From: a virus | IMG/VR virus record: IMGVR_UViG_3300036832_001149 | Span: 1 to 64,000 of that record | Strand: one strand, 5' to 3' | Length of the DNA: 64,000 nt | Shown: piece after piece, positions 24,208 through 31,605 of the stretch | Layout: the number at the start of each line of letters is the position of its first letter | How positions within the stretch are numbered: the stretch's first letter is position 1 | Position numbers and translations under genes: made by a program | The notes under the pieces: model-generated | Seen by the model: the letters and a program-made list of their open reading frames with translations, nothing else | Databases searched by the model: none | What the model was told of the DNA's origin: nothing

Positions 24208-24264
24208 AGCCACCTGAAATGGGTGGCTCGCTCTGCTGTTGACTGTACCACACTATAACAAGGA
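24208..24264 (-). promoter_or_regulatory. Second leftward promoter-like element and hairpin
   Basis: Leftward TTATAGTGTGG precedes TACAGT (24247-24242) but no -35 is evident. Ten bases downstream AGCCACC/GGTGGCT (24228-24208) forms a hairpin followed by TTTCC. It may be a weak upstream promoter with an immediate terminator or leader hairpin, placed just before the strong promoter. Confidence 0.45.
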
Positions 24265-24284
24265 AGGCGAACAGACGGGCCCGG

Positions 24285-24326
24285 AAAAGCCGAAGAGCCA
24301 CCCGGTGTGAGGGGAGTGGCTCTTCG
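24285..24326 (-). terminator. Leftward terminator
   Basis: CGAAGAGCCAC/GTGGCTCTTCG, 11-bp stem, with GGCTTTTCC in leftward reading. It follows the operon 25398-24393. Confidence 0.8.
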
Positions 24327-24392
24327 ATGTGGTTACGCAGTGTTCAGTTGTACCGCCGAGAATACGTCTTCCCCTTCCGGGGAGCGAAGGGT

Positions 24393-24554
24393 TTACTCCT
24401 CCTCCAGTACGGCCACCACCTGGTCCAGCTTGGCATCCACCTCGTCCAGCTTGGAGACCAGCGTGGAGATCATCCGGGACATCTCCTGGATAACGGTGCC
24501 GAGCCGGTCGGCCACAGCGTTGGCCACCTCGTCGTTGTGCTGATCGTCAGCCAT
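24393..24554 (-). CDS. Short coiled-coil protein
   Basis: 53 aa from the ATG at 24554 with GAAGGAG 8 nt upstream; another ATG at 24560 overlaps the previous stop. Leu/Val heptads run along ADRLGTVIQEMSRMISTLVS and SKLDEVDAKLDQVVAVLEEE. Similar in style to the coiled-coil protein at 21523-21735. Function unknown. Confidence 0.55.
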   Translation of the reverse strand: MADDQHNDEVANAVADRLGTVIQEMSRMISTLVSKLDEVDAKLDQVVAVLEEE

Positions 24555-24556
24555 TC

Positions 24557-24781
24557 TCATGCTCCTTCGGTTACTTCGGCGGATTCCAGGGCGTGGAGTA
24601 TCTCGTACAGCGCGGAACAGATGCCCTCAATGGTGGCATCCACGTCCAGACCGGACATGGAGACGACCAGGGATACCTCATCCTGGTCCGGAGCCAACTC
24701 CACCAACAGGTAGGGGGTATCCCCGATCAGCCGGTAGTGCTCATAGGCAGTGGGTTCGTCTCGGAAAGCCACGTCCTCCAT
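24557..24781 (-). CDS. Hypothetical protein
   Basis: 74 aa. Alpha/beta pattern: YRLIGDTPYLLVELAPDQDE, then VSLVVSMSG and a helix. The first 55 nt overlap the end of the SLOG gene. Function unknown. Confidence 0.5.
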   Translation of the reverse strand: MEDVAFRDEPTAYEHYRLIGDTPYLLVELAPDQDEVSLVVSMSGLDVDATIEGICSALYEILHALESAEVTEGA

Positions 24782-25398
24782 ACCGGAATCCTCTTCTCCT
24801 CGGCGGTCCGGATACAGTCTGCGGTACCCCGACCACCGGAGAAGGCCACCAGTATTCCGGGAGCGAAGTGCTCCAGCATCAGCCGGTTCCGCAGCGGTCC
24901 GGCCCGATTCCCGTAGAGGTTCCAGTCCGGTAGGTAGACCCGGACCGGACAGCCCGTCTTCACCGCCCAGCGGGCCGCGAGGGTATCGGCCCCGGCTGCC
25001 CCACCGTGGGCCAGCACCGAGATATCCAGCGAGTTCAGGGTTCGGGCCAGGTACCGGTCATCGGCGAAGTTCCGGCCTCCGGTCACCGCCACCCGTAATC
25101 CGGTCTCCCGGGGCGGGAACTGTTCCGGGTCGATGACCTTCCGCTGAGCGGTGGCCGCACATCCGGCATGCTGCAGAGCCCACCAGTTCCTCTCGGGTCG
25201 GATCAGCAGTTGACCGGCGTAGATCCGCATCCCGCACAGCCGACAGCGCTTGCCGATCAGCGACCCGGTCGCCCGGACCAACCGGACGGTGGAGGACTCA
25301 TCCTCACCCTCGGAGGGGATGAGCGGTGCTTCACCGTGGGGTGCGGCCGGACGATCGGAGTCCACTGGGGAAGCATAGGGCCCCGACCGGGTTGCCAT
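24727..25398 (-). CDS. SLOG-superfamily protein (DUF2493/YspA-like) with N-terminal zinc ribbon
   Basis: 223 aa from the ATG at 25398 (weak ribosome site). After a disordered 45 residues comes CRLCGMRIYAGQLLI...HAGC, a probable zinc-binding segment, then from about 100 the Rossmann-like SLOG core: RVAVTGGRNFAD, VLAHGGAAGADTLAARWA, VRVYLPDWNLYGNRAGPLRN and LVAFSGGRGTADCIRTAEEK. These are the signature motifs of DUF2493 proteins, thought to bind nucleotide-type ligands. The phage role is unknown; signalling-nucleotide binding or counter-defence is speculation. Confidence 0.85.
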   Translation of the reverse strand: MATRSGPYASPVDSDRPAAPHGEAPLIPSEGEDESSTVRLVRATGSLIGKRCRLCGMRIYAGQLLIRPERNWWALQHAGCAATAQRKVIDPEQFPPRETGLRVAVTGGRNFADDRYLARTLNSLDISVLAHGGAAGADTLAARWAVKTGCPVRVYLPDWNLYGNRAGPLRNRLMLEHFAPGILVAFSGGRGTADCIRTAEEKRIPVWRTWLSETNPLPMSTTG

Positions 25399-25440
25399 CC
25401 GTATGTCGGGGCCCTGCTGCGGTGCTACGCATTACCAGTT

Positions 25441-25858
25441 ATACCCGTTTGTGGAACAACCACACCAGGAAACCCTTGTCGGGGAAAGCAGTCCCCACCC
25501 GGCTGCCGGGGGCCGCAGGCGGCCCCAAAGACACAAGACCCCCAGCGCATCCTCACCAGAAAAAATCATTCCTGGCTGCATCTTCTCCGCAACGGTCACC
25601 GGCTGTGAGGGAATCCCTCGGCTTGCCCGCCTACGTCAGCGGGTTCCGGCATGGCCGTACAACCTCCACTGACGAGGGTTTGACCTCGGGGGTAAGCCGG
25701 GCTCCAGTAGTAACTTCGCAAGCTGAGGGATCGTCGCTCCGACGTAGTACTCTGGGCTTGCGTTCTAGACAATCGCCACCCTACAACCGACCTCGGTCGG
25801 GGACCAGGGCGCGTAACGCCCGATTTGGGGATTGCACCCCGGTCGGGCGTTACTTTTT
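25441..25858 (+). ncRNA. Hairpin-rich intergenic region, candidate structured RNA (or origin)
   Basis: About 460 bp between diverging gene blocks hold no convincing gene but many inverted repeats: TGTGG/CCACA (25450-25464), GGGGCCG/CGGCCCC near 25510, GAGGG/CCCTC near 25608, a branched CGTCAG...CTGACG stem (25633-25674), CGAGG/CCTCG near 25673, CGCAAGC/GCTTGCG (25717-25761) enclosing CGTCG/CGACG, and CCGAC/GTCGG near 25790. It ends in a strong rightward terminator. I could not match it to a known RNA class, and no good rightward promoter is obvious, so ncRNA versus replication origin is open. Confidence 0.45.
25813..25858 (+). terminator. Rightward terminator
   Basis: GTAACGCCCGA/TCGGGCGTTAC, an 11-bp perfect stem with an inner GGGG/CCCC hairpin, followed by TTTTT. 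It lies only 4 nt before the ATG at 25863, which is unusual. Confidence 0.8.
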
Positions 25859-25862
25859 CCCC

Positions 25863-26054
25863 ATGACGATCACCGAGCAGGCGGCGGCCCTGGCGGCCCG
25901 GTTGCCGCCCGACACGCGGGACGCGCTGGATGACTTGTATGACGAGGACCAGCGAGCAGAATGGCAGCGACGGTACTTCCTGTCCTGCGCTCGTCGCCGC
26001 CGCACAATGATCTTCTTGGCCCTCCGGGAGGCCGGGTACAGCACGTCCCCCTGA
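25863..26054 (+). CDS. Small hypothetical protein
   Basis: 63 aa with good phage codon use: helical, acidic then very basic (DEDQRAEWQRRYFLS, ARRRRTMIF). No Shine-Dalgarno is present, since the ATG sits directly after the terminator T-run; the frame is open far upstream without a credible protein. Possible DNA-binding peptide. Translation would have to be leaderless. Confidence 0.45.
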   Translation: MTITEQAAALAARLPPDTRDALDDLYDEDQRAEWQRRYFLSCARRRRTMIFLALREAGYSTSP

Positions 26055-26109
26055 GTCCGGTGAACCTTCACCCGGTTCTCCATTGGAGTCTGTCCTACTC
26101 TGGTGCATC

Positions 26110-26138
26110 TTGATCTAATCGTAATGTCCGAGTAGAAC
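26110..26138 (+). promoter_or_regulatory. Rightward promoter of the replication operon (leaderless)
   Basis: -35 TTGATC (26110-26115), 17-nt spacer, -10 TAGAAC (26133-26138). The helicase ATG begins 6 nt after the -10, so the transcript would start at or next to the start codon. No ribosome site is visible before the ATG, in agreement with a leaderless message. Confidence 0.55.
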
Positions 26139-26144
26139 TGTGCC

Positions 26145-27368
26145 ATGCGGTTGCCATCGCCTGAAGCCCTCCTGCTCTCCTCCGTCCTGAACACCTCAGA
26201 CCTCTCCGAAGCCCTGCGCCGGGGTGTGTGCCCCGAGCACTTCACCGGCTACCGGGCCGAATGGGAGTTCCTGACCCGGTACAGCCGGGACTACCACGAC
26301 ACCCCGTCCCTGGACGTGGTGCTGTCGGTCTATCCGGAGTTCCCCTACCGCACCGGGGCGACCGAGGTGGCCTTCTTCGCCGACCAGGTCATCGAGCGGC
26401 ACAACCACCGCTCGGTCAAGGCGATGCTGCTGGCCTCGGCCGACCACCTGGCCTCGGGCGACCTGGGCCAGGCCGTGTCCGCGATGCGCTCGGTCAGCGT
26501 CACCGGGACATCCCTGCCGCCGACCGACGCCGTCCGCAGCTACTGCGTGGCCGACGAACTGGACGCCGAGCGGCAGAACGCGGTCCCCTATCCCTGGGCC
26601 ACCCTCCAGTCCCACACCGGGGGGATGTGGCCCGGGGATTTCGCTGTCTTCGCCGCCCGCACCACGGTGGGCAAGTCCTGGGGGCTGATCTACGCCGCCG
26701 TCAACGCGGTGATGCTCGGGCACACGGTGCGCTACTACAGCCTGGAGATGCCGACCGCCCAGATCGTGGCCCGGGTCCATGCGGTGCTGGGCAACCTGCT
26801 CGGCTTCCGCCTGTCCCACACCGCGCTGCACCACCGCAGCGTCGACCGCATCCTGTACAAGCGGCTGCTGGCCGAGATGGAGAAGAAGGTCCCGGGCGTG
26901 TTCGAGGTGATCGACACCAGTTCCGGGCGGATCACCCCGGCCTCGGTCGCCAACTGCACCGGGGTGGACCTGGTGCTGGTCGACCACATCGGCCTGATGA
27001 GCCAGCCCGACGGCCGCCGGGCCATCGAGGACTGGCGGGTGATGGCCACGGTGTCCAACATGCTCAAGGAGGTGGCCATCTCCTCGGCCGTGCCGGTCCT
27101 GGTCGCCTCCCAGATCAACCGGGAGGGCGGTCGGGGCAAGGCACTGCCGGGGATAGCCGATCTGGCCCAGAGCGACGCGATCGGGCAGGACGCCGACGTG
27201 CTGGTGACGATGCGCCGGATGGCCGGGCCGGTGATGAAGTACGCCCTGCCCAAGAACCGGCACGGGCTGAACGAGGTGAACTTCTATGGCCGGTTCGACC
27301 CGGACTACGGTCGGCTGTCCGAGATCACCCGGGAGACGGCGGAGGACCTGTGCGATGAGACCACGTGA
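26145..27368 (+). CDS. DnaB-like replicative helicase
   Basis: 407 aa. A short N-terminal helical domain is followed by a RecA-fold helicase core: PGDFAVFAARTTVGKS (Walker A, about 163-178), VDLVLVDHIGLM (Walker B, about 274-285), VLVASQINREGGRG (motif H3/H4 region) and SDAIGQDADVLVTM. It lacks part of the usual bacterial N-terminal domain. It unwinds DNA ahead of the phage polymerase, with the primase encoded two genes later. The stop overlaps the next gene. Confidence 0.85.
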   Translation: MRLPSPEALLLSSVLNTSDLSEALRRGVCPEHFTGYRAEWEFLTRYSRDYHDTPSLDVVLSVYPEFPYRTGATEVAFFADQVIERHNHRSVKAMLLASADHLASGDLGQAVSAMRSVSVTGTSLPPTDAVRSYCVADELDAERQNAVPYPWATLQSHTGGMWPGDFAVFAARTTVGKSWGLIYAAVNAVMLGHTVRYYSLEMPTAQIVARVHAVLGNLLGFRLSHTALHHRSVDRILYKRLLAEMEKKVPGVFEVIDTSSGRITPASVANCTGVDLVLVDHIGLMSQPDGRRAIEDWRVMATVSNMLKEVAISSAVPVLVASQINREGGRGKALPGIADLAQSDAIGQDADVLVTMRRMAGPVMKYALPKNRHGLNEVNFYGRFDPDYGRLSEITRETAEDLCDETT

Positions 27369-27768
27369 GGGGGCGAACCCGGACCAGTGGGACATCATGG
27401 ACGTCGGCTTCCTGGATTACTTCCGGGTGCTGGACTACATGGAACGCGGCAAGGACCTGGGCGGGACGGACATCTGGATCTCCCAGTGGTTCGACGCGCC
27501 GCACTGGCGGACCCTGCTCTACGGCCACTGCACCCATGAGGACACCGTGAGCCAGGGCGTGTACACCGTCCCGGACGACGTGCTGGCCACTACCAGCGAC
27601 CTGCCCCGGTTGACCGCCCTGGCCTTCATGGCCGCCCTGCGCGAGGCGTACCGGCGGTGCGGGATCTGGCCGTCGGGCTGGAAGGAGTGCCCGGACTGTG
27701 CCGGGGAGGGCATCGCCGATGGCGAACAGTGCGAGATGTGCCACGGCGAGGGGGGTTGGCATGACTGA
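27355..27768 (+). CDS. Hypothetical protein with DnaJ-type zinc motif
   Basis: 137 aa; the ATG overlaps the helicase end by 14 nt. Acidic, aromatic-rich body; the C-terminus has two Cys pairs CPDCAGEG and CEMCHGEG, as in the DnaJ Cys-rich domain. Located between helicase and primase, so a role in the replisome is possible but not shown. Confidence 0.6.
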   Translation: MRPREGANPDQWDIMDVGFLDYFRVLDYMERGKDLGGTDIWISQWFDAPHWRTLLYGHCTHEDTVSQGVYTVPDDVLATTSDLPRLTALAFMAALREAYRRCGIWPSGWKECPDCAGEGIADGEQCEMCHGEGGWHD

Positions 27769-27940
27769 TCCGACGCAGACCTGCCAGATATGCGGCCGGG
27801 TCGTCACCGTCACCCCGGACGGTCGGGGCTTTCCGCCGGACATCGCCAAGCGGAAGCTGGCCAAGCTCTGCCGGGAGGACGGGCACAAGTCCGACCCGAG
27901 ATACCGGGCCGGTCTGTACCTCGTTCCCAAACAACCGTGA
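27761..27940 (+). CDS. Small zinc-finger-like protein
   Basis: 59 aa, ATG overlapping the previous gene by 8 nt. CQICGR near residue 8 and a later single Cys, with basic helix AKRKLAKLCRED. Probably a small DNA-binding protein of the replication operon; unproven. Confidence 0.55.
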   Translation: MTDPTQTCQICGRVVTVTPDGRGFPPDIAKRKLAKLCREDGHKSDPRYRAGLYLVPKQP

Positions 27941-28758
27941 TCACGCTGACCCAGGCCCTGGCCAACGGCACCGGGACCGAGCGCAAGTTCTCCTGTCCGG
28001 TGCACCACGACACCAATCCATCGGCGTCGGTCAACGTGGTCAAGGGCAAGTGGTTCTGCTACGTCTGTCACGCCCACGGCACCCTGGACGGCGCGGTCTA
28101 CGACGATCTGGACGCCTACGCCATCCTGGACACCATCACCGCGATGCTCGACGAGCCCGAGAGCGAGTACCACTCGGAGGGGTGGCTGGACCAGTTCGAC
28201 GCCGGACGGCCGTGCGAGTACTGGCTGGCCCGCTTCGAGCCGGAGACGGTGGCCCACTTCCGGCTGGGCTATGACGCGGTCAAGGACGCGGCGACCTACC
28301 CGCTGCGCTCCCCGGCCGGGAACCTGATCGGGGTGGTCCGGCGCGACCTGGTCGGAACCTCGACCAAGTACCGCTACCCGTACCGGACCCGGACCACCGA
28401 CCTGTTGTTCAACTACGGCTTCGACCAGGTCGAGCAGGTGCTGCTGACCGAGGGCGCGACCGACGCCATGGCCGCCTGGGAGGCGGGCTACACGCCGGAG
28501 AACGGCAGCCTGGCGGTGGCCTGCTTCTCCAACCGGCTCTCGGCCCATCAGACGTGGCTGCTGAACCGGATCAGCCCGGAACGGATCGTGGTCTGCTTCG
28601 ACGACGACGAGGCCGGACGGGTCGGAGTCGCGCAGGTCCAACAGGCGCTGGCCGGAGAATACCCTGTGTTTCGCGCGGTATTCGGTGGGGCCAAGGACCT
28701 GGCCGAACTGTCCCCCGACCTCCGCAGGAAGAGCGTCCGGCAGGCTATTGCACTCTGA
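27937..28758 (+). CDS. DnaG-type DNA primase
   Basis: 273 aa from a GTG at 27937 (GTGA overlap). A CHC2-type zinc finger at the N-terminus: CPVHHDTNPS (Cys20, His23/24) and WFCYVCHAHG (Cys41, Cys44). A Toprim domain follows with VLLTEGATDAMAAWEAG (Glu near 172) and VVCFDDDEAGR (acidic triad near 222). Smaller than bacterial DnaG (about 600 aa); the C-terminal helicase-interaction domain is missing. Makes RNA primers in concert with the DnaB-like protein. Confidence 0.85.
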   Translation: MITLTQALANGTGTERKFSCPVHHDTNPSASVNVVKGKWFCYVCHAHGTLDGAVYDDLDAYAILDTITAMLDEPESEYHSEGWLDQFDAGRPCEYWLARFEPETVAHFRLGYDAVKDAATYPLRSPAGNLIGVVRRDLVGTSTKYRYPYRTRTTDLLFNYGFDQVEQVLLTEGATDAMAAWEAGYTPENGSLAVACFSNRLSAHQTWLLNRISPERIVVCFDDDEAGRVGVAQVQQALAGEYPVFRAVFGGAKDLAELSPDLRRKSVRQAIAL

Positions 28759-28767
28759 CTAAAACAG

Positions 28768-28784
28768 GGATACGTTTGGTATCC
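28768..28784. promoter_or_regulatory. Inverted repeat before 28818, possible operator
   Basis: GGATAC-GTTTG-GTATCC lies in the only real intergenic gap (59 nt) of the replication operon. It could be an operator or an mRNA hairpin. A weak promoter (TTTGGT...ATAGTC) may overlap it. Confidence 0.4.
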
Positions 28785-28817
28785 AGAAAGTGAACCATAG
28801 TCAGAGGAGAGACGATC

Positions 28818-29255
28818 ATGACAGCCTTGCGGGTCACCCGTTCCGGGGCCCCTCCCGGGAACTACGCCGCGAAGATAACCGCCCTGGCCCAGGGGTTGAA
28901 GAACGCCAAGGAAGCACTGGAGGCGGCCCAGGAGGCCGTGACGGTGCTCCAGAACGAGATGCTGACGGCGATGTCGGCCCAGGGGTTGGCGTCCACGACC
29001 GTCGCGCTGGGCGATGCCCGCTACAAGGTCACCATGGTGGCCGGGGAGCGGCTGGAGATCGACGAGGGCGGCCTGCGCAAGGACCTGTCCGCGCCGGTGT
29101 TCGACAAGCTGTGCAACCTGAAGATCGACCGCACCAAGCTGGAACTGGCCATCGCCGAAGGCCGGGTCGACCCCGTCGTGGTGGCCTCCCACACCACCCA
29201 TCGGCACAACCGGCCGTTCGTGAAGCTGACCGTGGTGGCCGGGAGCGAGCAGTGA
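28818..29255 (+). CDS. Coiled-coil hypothetical protein
   Basis: 145 aa with CAGAGGAGAGACGATC before the ATG. Residues 18-55 form a likely coiled coil (GLKNAKEALEAAQEAVTVLQ), then a beta/alpha region (KVTMVAGERLEIDEGGLR). Host-nuclease inhibitor-like proteins have a similar plan, but I cannot assign one. Confidence 0.6.
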   Translation: MTALRVTRSGAPPGNYAAKITALAQGLKNAKEALEAAQEAVTVLQNEMLTAMSAQGLASTTVALGDARYKVTMVAGERLEIDEGGLRKDLSAPVFDKLCNLKIDRTKLELAIAEGRVDPVVVASHTTHRHNRPFVKLTVVAGSEQ

Positions 29256-29683
29256 TGGTCACCAAGGCGAAGCCGAAGCTGGCCCAGTTGGCCCGGGGGA
29301 AAACTGTCACACCGGTGGTGCAGGATGCCGTTGTCGAGGAAGGCGATGGGCGGGGCAACCCGGTCCACCGTTTCGTGGCCCAGTTGCGGGAGAAGGACGG
29401 CATCAACTACCTGACCACCGCCGAGGTGGCCAAGACGCTCGGTGTCTCGACCAACTGGGTCCGCAAGATCCAGCGACAGAAGATGTTCGGGGTGCCGAGC
29501 CTGGCCACCCAGTTGGGCCAGATCACCGTCTACCTCTACACGCCCGAGGACGTGGACAAGGTTCGCCGGTACCTGGCCGATCGACAGACCGTTTTTACCA
29601 ACCCGGCCCAGGGACGGGCCGATTCATGGGAGGACGTGGTGAGTCGCCGTGAGCGAACCCCGCAAGATGAAGATCGTCCGTAG
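29255..29683 (+). CDS. Helix-turn-helix DNA-binding protein
   Basis: 142 aa from the ATG at 29255 (overlapping the previous stop). The central part LTTAEVAKTLGVSTNWVRKI is a typical MerR/excisionase-like HTH, followed by a wing-like strand (GQITVYLYTPEDVDKVRRYL). Probable transcriptional or recombination-directionality regulator; its place in the replication operon favours regulation. Confidence 0.7.
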   Translation: MVTKAKPKLAQLARGKTVTPVVQDAVVEEGDGRGNPVHRFVAQLREKDGINYLTTAEVAKTLGVSTNWVRKIQRQKMFGVPSLATQLGQITVYLYTPEDVDKVRRYLADRQTVFTNPAQGRADSWEDVVSRRERTPQDEDRP

Positions 29684-29972
29684 TTCCGTCAGTGCGCCGA
29701 GGACGATCGAGGCCGAACCGGCCAAGGAAGTCGTCCGGCCGCTGGACGAGCAGGACTCGATCCAGCCGCTGCACTCGGGTGACCGGATCGAGTACGGGGT
29801 CACCCACGAACTGAGCGTGGACGGCGACAAGGCCTGGGTGCGCTACGGCGTCACCAGCACGCTGTCCGAGGGTGAGTCGGTCGAGGCGGCCAACCGCCGG
29901 GTGACCGAGTTCGTCAATGCAGTTGTCATGCAGTCCGCCACCGAGGTGGCTCAACAGATCATGCGAGGTTGA
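29649..29972 (+). CDS. Hypothetical protein
   Basis: 107 aa, GTG start with a 35-nt overlap of the HTH gene. The sequence SIQPLHSGDRIEYGVTHELS and DKAWVRYGVTSTLSEGE is a beta-sandwich-like pattern, ending in a helix (AANRRVTEFVNAVVMQSATE). This looks like the small family found beside phage ssDNA-binding proteins; function unknown. Confidence 0.6.
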   Translation: MSEPRKMKIVRSSVSAPRTIEAEPAKEVVRPLDEQDSIQPLHSGDRIEYGVTHELSVDGDKAWVRYGVTSTLSEGESVEAANRRVTEFVNAVVMQSATEVAQQIMRG

Positions 29973-30874
29973 TTAAATTGAAGTTCGGCAGACGTGTCGG
30001 CGAGGCTGGCATCACCAATCAGAGCGCCGCGACGGGGGATTGGCCCAAGAGCCTGCGCAAGGGCGAGACCCGGGTCCGGTTCCTGTCCGAGATCAGCGAC
30101 TGGAACGAGTACTGGGAGCACTTCGACGATACGGTGAAGTTCTTCCCCTGCACCGGGGACAAGAGCACCTGCCCCGGCTGCACCAGCCCGGTCGAGCGCA
30201 CGGCCAAGGCGTCCAAGCGCTACCTGGCCCCGGTCCTGGACCCCAAGACCGGCAAGGTCTGGGGATTGAAGATGGGGATCGACCTGGCTAACCGGATGAG
30301 CCTGCGCAGTGACCGCAACAACGGCACGGTGGTCAACCGGGACTACACCCTGATCCGCACCGGCGACGGCCTGGACACCGAGTACGACGTGGAGCAGGAG
30401 GAGATCGTCGCCATCAACCTGGACGTCTACCGCGAGTCCATCGACATGGACGAACTGTTGATGACCCAGTTCCTGGCCGCCTGGCCGGACGCCCCGGAGA
30501 TGAACGGTAACCGGCCGAGCGCACCCCCGGTCAAGGCGACGGCCAAGGCCGCTCCCCGGGCCCCCCGGCAGCGCAAGCCCGAGCCGGAGGACGAGCCGAC
30601 CGAGTCCCAGAAGATCACCGAGAACCTGCGGGCCAAGGCCAAGGCCAAGGCGGAGGCCGAACTGGCCAGTGATGAGCCCCCTTTTGAGCAGAAGGCCGGG
30701 GACGAGACCGACGCCTCCAGCGACGAGCAGACGGTGGAGATCACCGAGGAGGACCTGCGCAAGATGCCCCGGCAGGACCTGATCAAGCTGGCCCGGCAGG
30801 CCGACATCTCGATCACCCTGACGATGAGCCGGGAGGAGATCGTCAACCTCTTCCTGGACCAGTTCGCGGTCTGA
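29969..30874 (+). CDS. Single-stranded DNA-binding protein (gp32-like type)
   Basis: 301 aa, TTG start in a TTGA overlap. The N-terminal domain has GETRVRFLSEISDWNEYWEH, FFPCTGDKSTCPGC (Cys pair for zinc) and KRYLAPVLD, a layout I associate with T4 gp32-type proteins in actinophages. A Pro/Ala/Lys linker and an acidic region follow; the last 40 residues (EEDLRKMPRQDLIKLARQAD) look like a small Rho-N/SAP-type helical domain. Coats ssDNA during replication and recombination. Confidence 0.7.
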   Translation: MIKLKFGRRVGEAGITNQSAATGDWPKSLRKGETRVRFLSEISDWNEYWEHFDDTVKFFPCTGDKSTCPGCTSPVERTAKASKRYLAPVLDPKTGKVWGLKMGIDLANRMSLRSDRNNGTVVNRDYTLIRTGDGLDTEYDVEQEEIVAINLDVYRESIDMDELLMTQFLAAWPDAPEMNGNRPSAPPVKATAKAAPRAPRQRKPEPEDEPTESQKITENLRAKAKAKAEAELASDEPPFEQKAGDETDASSDEQTVEITEEDLRKMPRQDLIKLARQADISITLTMSREEIVNLFLDQFAV

Positions 30875-30901
30875 CAGCGGGCCCGCGAGGAGTGGACTTC
30901 G

Positions 30902-31315
30902 ATGAAGTTCCGCAGGTGTGTGGTGTGCGGCCTGCTGGTGGCGGGCGGACAGGTCATGCACCGCTCCTGCGGGACCGTGGCATTCGAGCCATCGTCCATG
31001 AATGGACGCAATGACAACGAGGCTCAGCGCGATGGAGGGATAGCAGCGCTGCCTCGTTCGGGTACCAAACGCCGATTGATTTACGACGAGATCATCGCGG
31101 CTGAGCGTGAAGGTCGCATCAATGACGAACTGTGCGACGCAATCGATATCCCATACAACAGTGTCGGACCTCGGGTACGTGAACTGCGCGGCGCGAAGAT
31201 TCTGGGGTCGGACCCGCCTCGGTATCACCCGATCCTGGTGAAGGACTCCGGTCGCAGACGTCCGGGGAAGTCTGGTGTCGGACAGATGATCTGGATAGGG
31301 GTGCAATACCAATGA
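30902..31315 (+). CDS. Winged-helix-like protein with N-terminal Cys motif
   Basis: 137 aa with GAGGAGTGGACTTCG before the ATG. CVVCGLL and a third Cys at the start, then TKRRLIYDEIIAAEREGRI and PYNSVGPRVRELRGAKIL, a winged-helix pattern. Base composition drops slightly in the middle (around 31.0-31.2 kb), suggesting separate ancestry. Likely DNA-binding; target unknown. Confidence 0.6.
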   Translation: MKFRRCVVCGLLVAGGQVMHRSCGTVAFEPSSMNGRNDNEAQRDGGIAALPRSGTKRRLIYDEIIAAEREGRINDELCDAIDIPYNSVGPRVRELRGAKILGSDPPRYHPILVKDSGRRRPGKSGVGQMIWIGVQYQ

Positions 31316-31605
31316 GGATGCTGGTCGACAGGGAGGATTGTCTGCTCTGTCCGAGGTGCGGTTTCGAGTACACGCACGTCGATCTGGTCACGGTGGCGGC
31401 CAGGCAGACCGAAGACGAGCAAGAGATCTTCTTTCAGATGGATAGCCGGGGAGGCGTCTCCGAGTACGTCGAAGCGCCGGTCGGGCGGCGTGTCGGCGAC
31501 GGTCGCAGGCACCGGTTCGTGTTGCACGGGACCTGCGAGAACGGGTGCCGGTTCGCGCTCGTCTTCACCCAGCACAAGGGCATCACACTCGTGGAGGCGG
31601 TCTGA
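31312..31605 (+). CDS. Zinc-ribbon hypothetical protein
   Basis: 97 aa, ATGA overlap. CLLCPRCGFEYTHVD at the start and CENGCRFALVF near the end give the 'C.rCG..y.H......C..GC.f.l' pattern widespread in actinophages. Function unknown. Confidence 0.65.
   Translation: MRMLVDREDCLLCPRCGFEYTHVDLVTVAARQTEDEQEIFFQMDSRGGVSEYVEAPVGRRVGDGRRHRFVLHGTCENGCRFALVFTQHKGITLVEAV

Noticed and set aside
25326-25862. A 242-codon + strand protein reading through the hairpin region into 25863-26054
   Set aside because: Residues before the ATG at 25863 are of non-coding composition, the start has no support, and a strong terminator would lie inside the gene.
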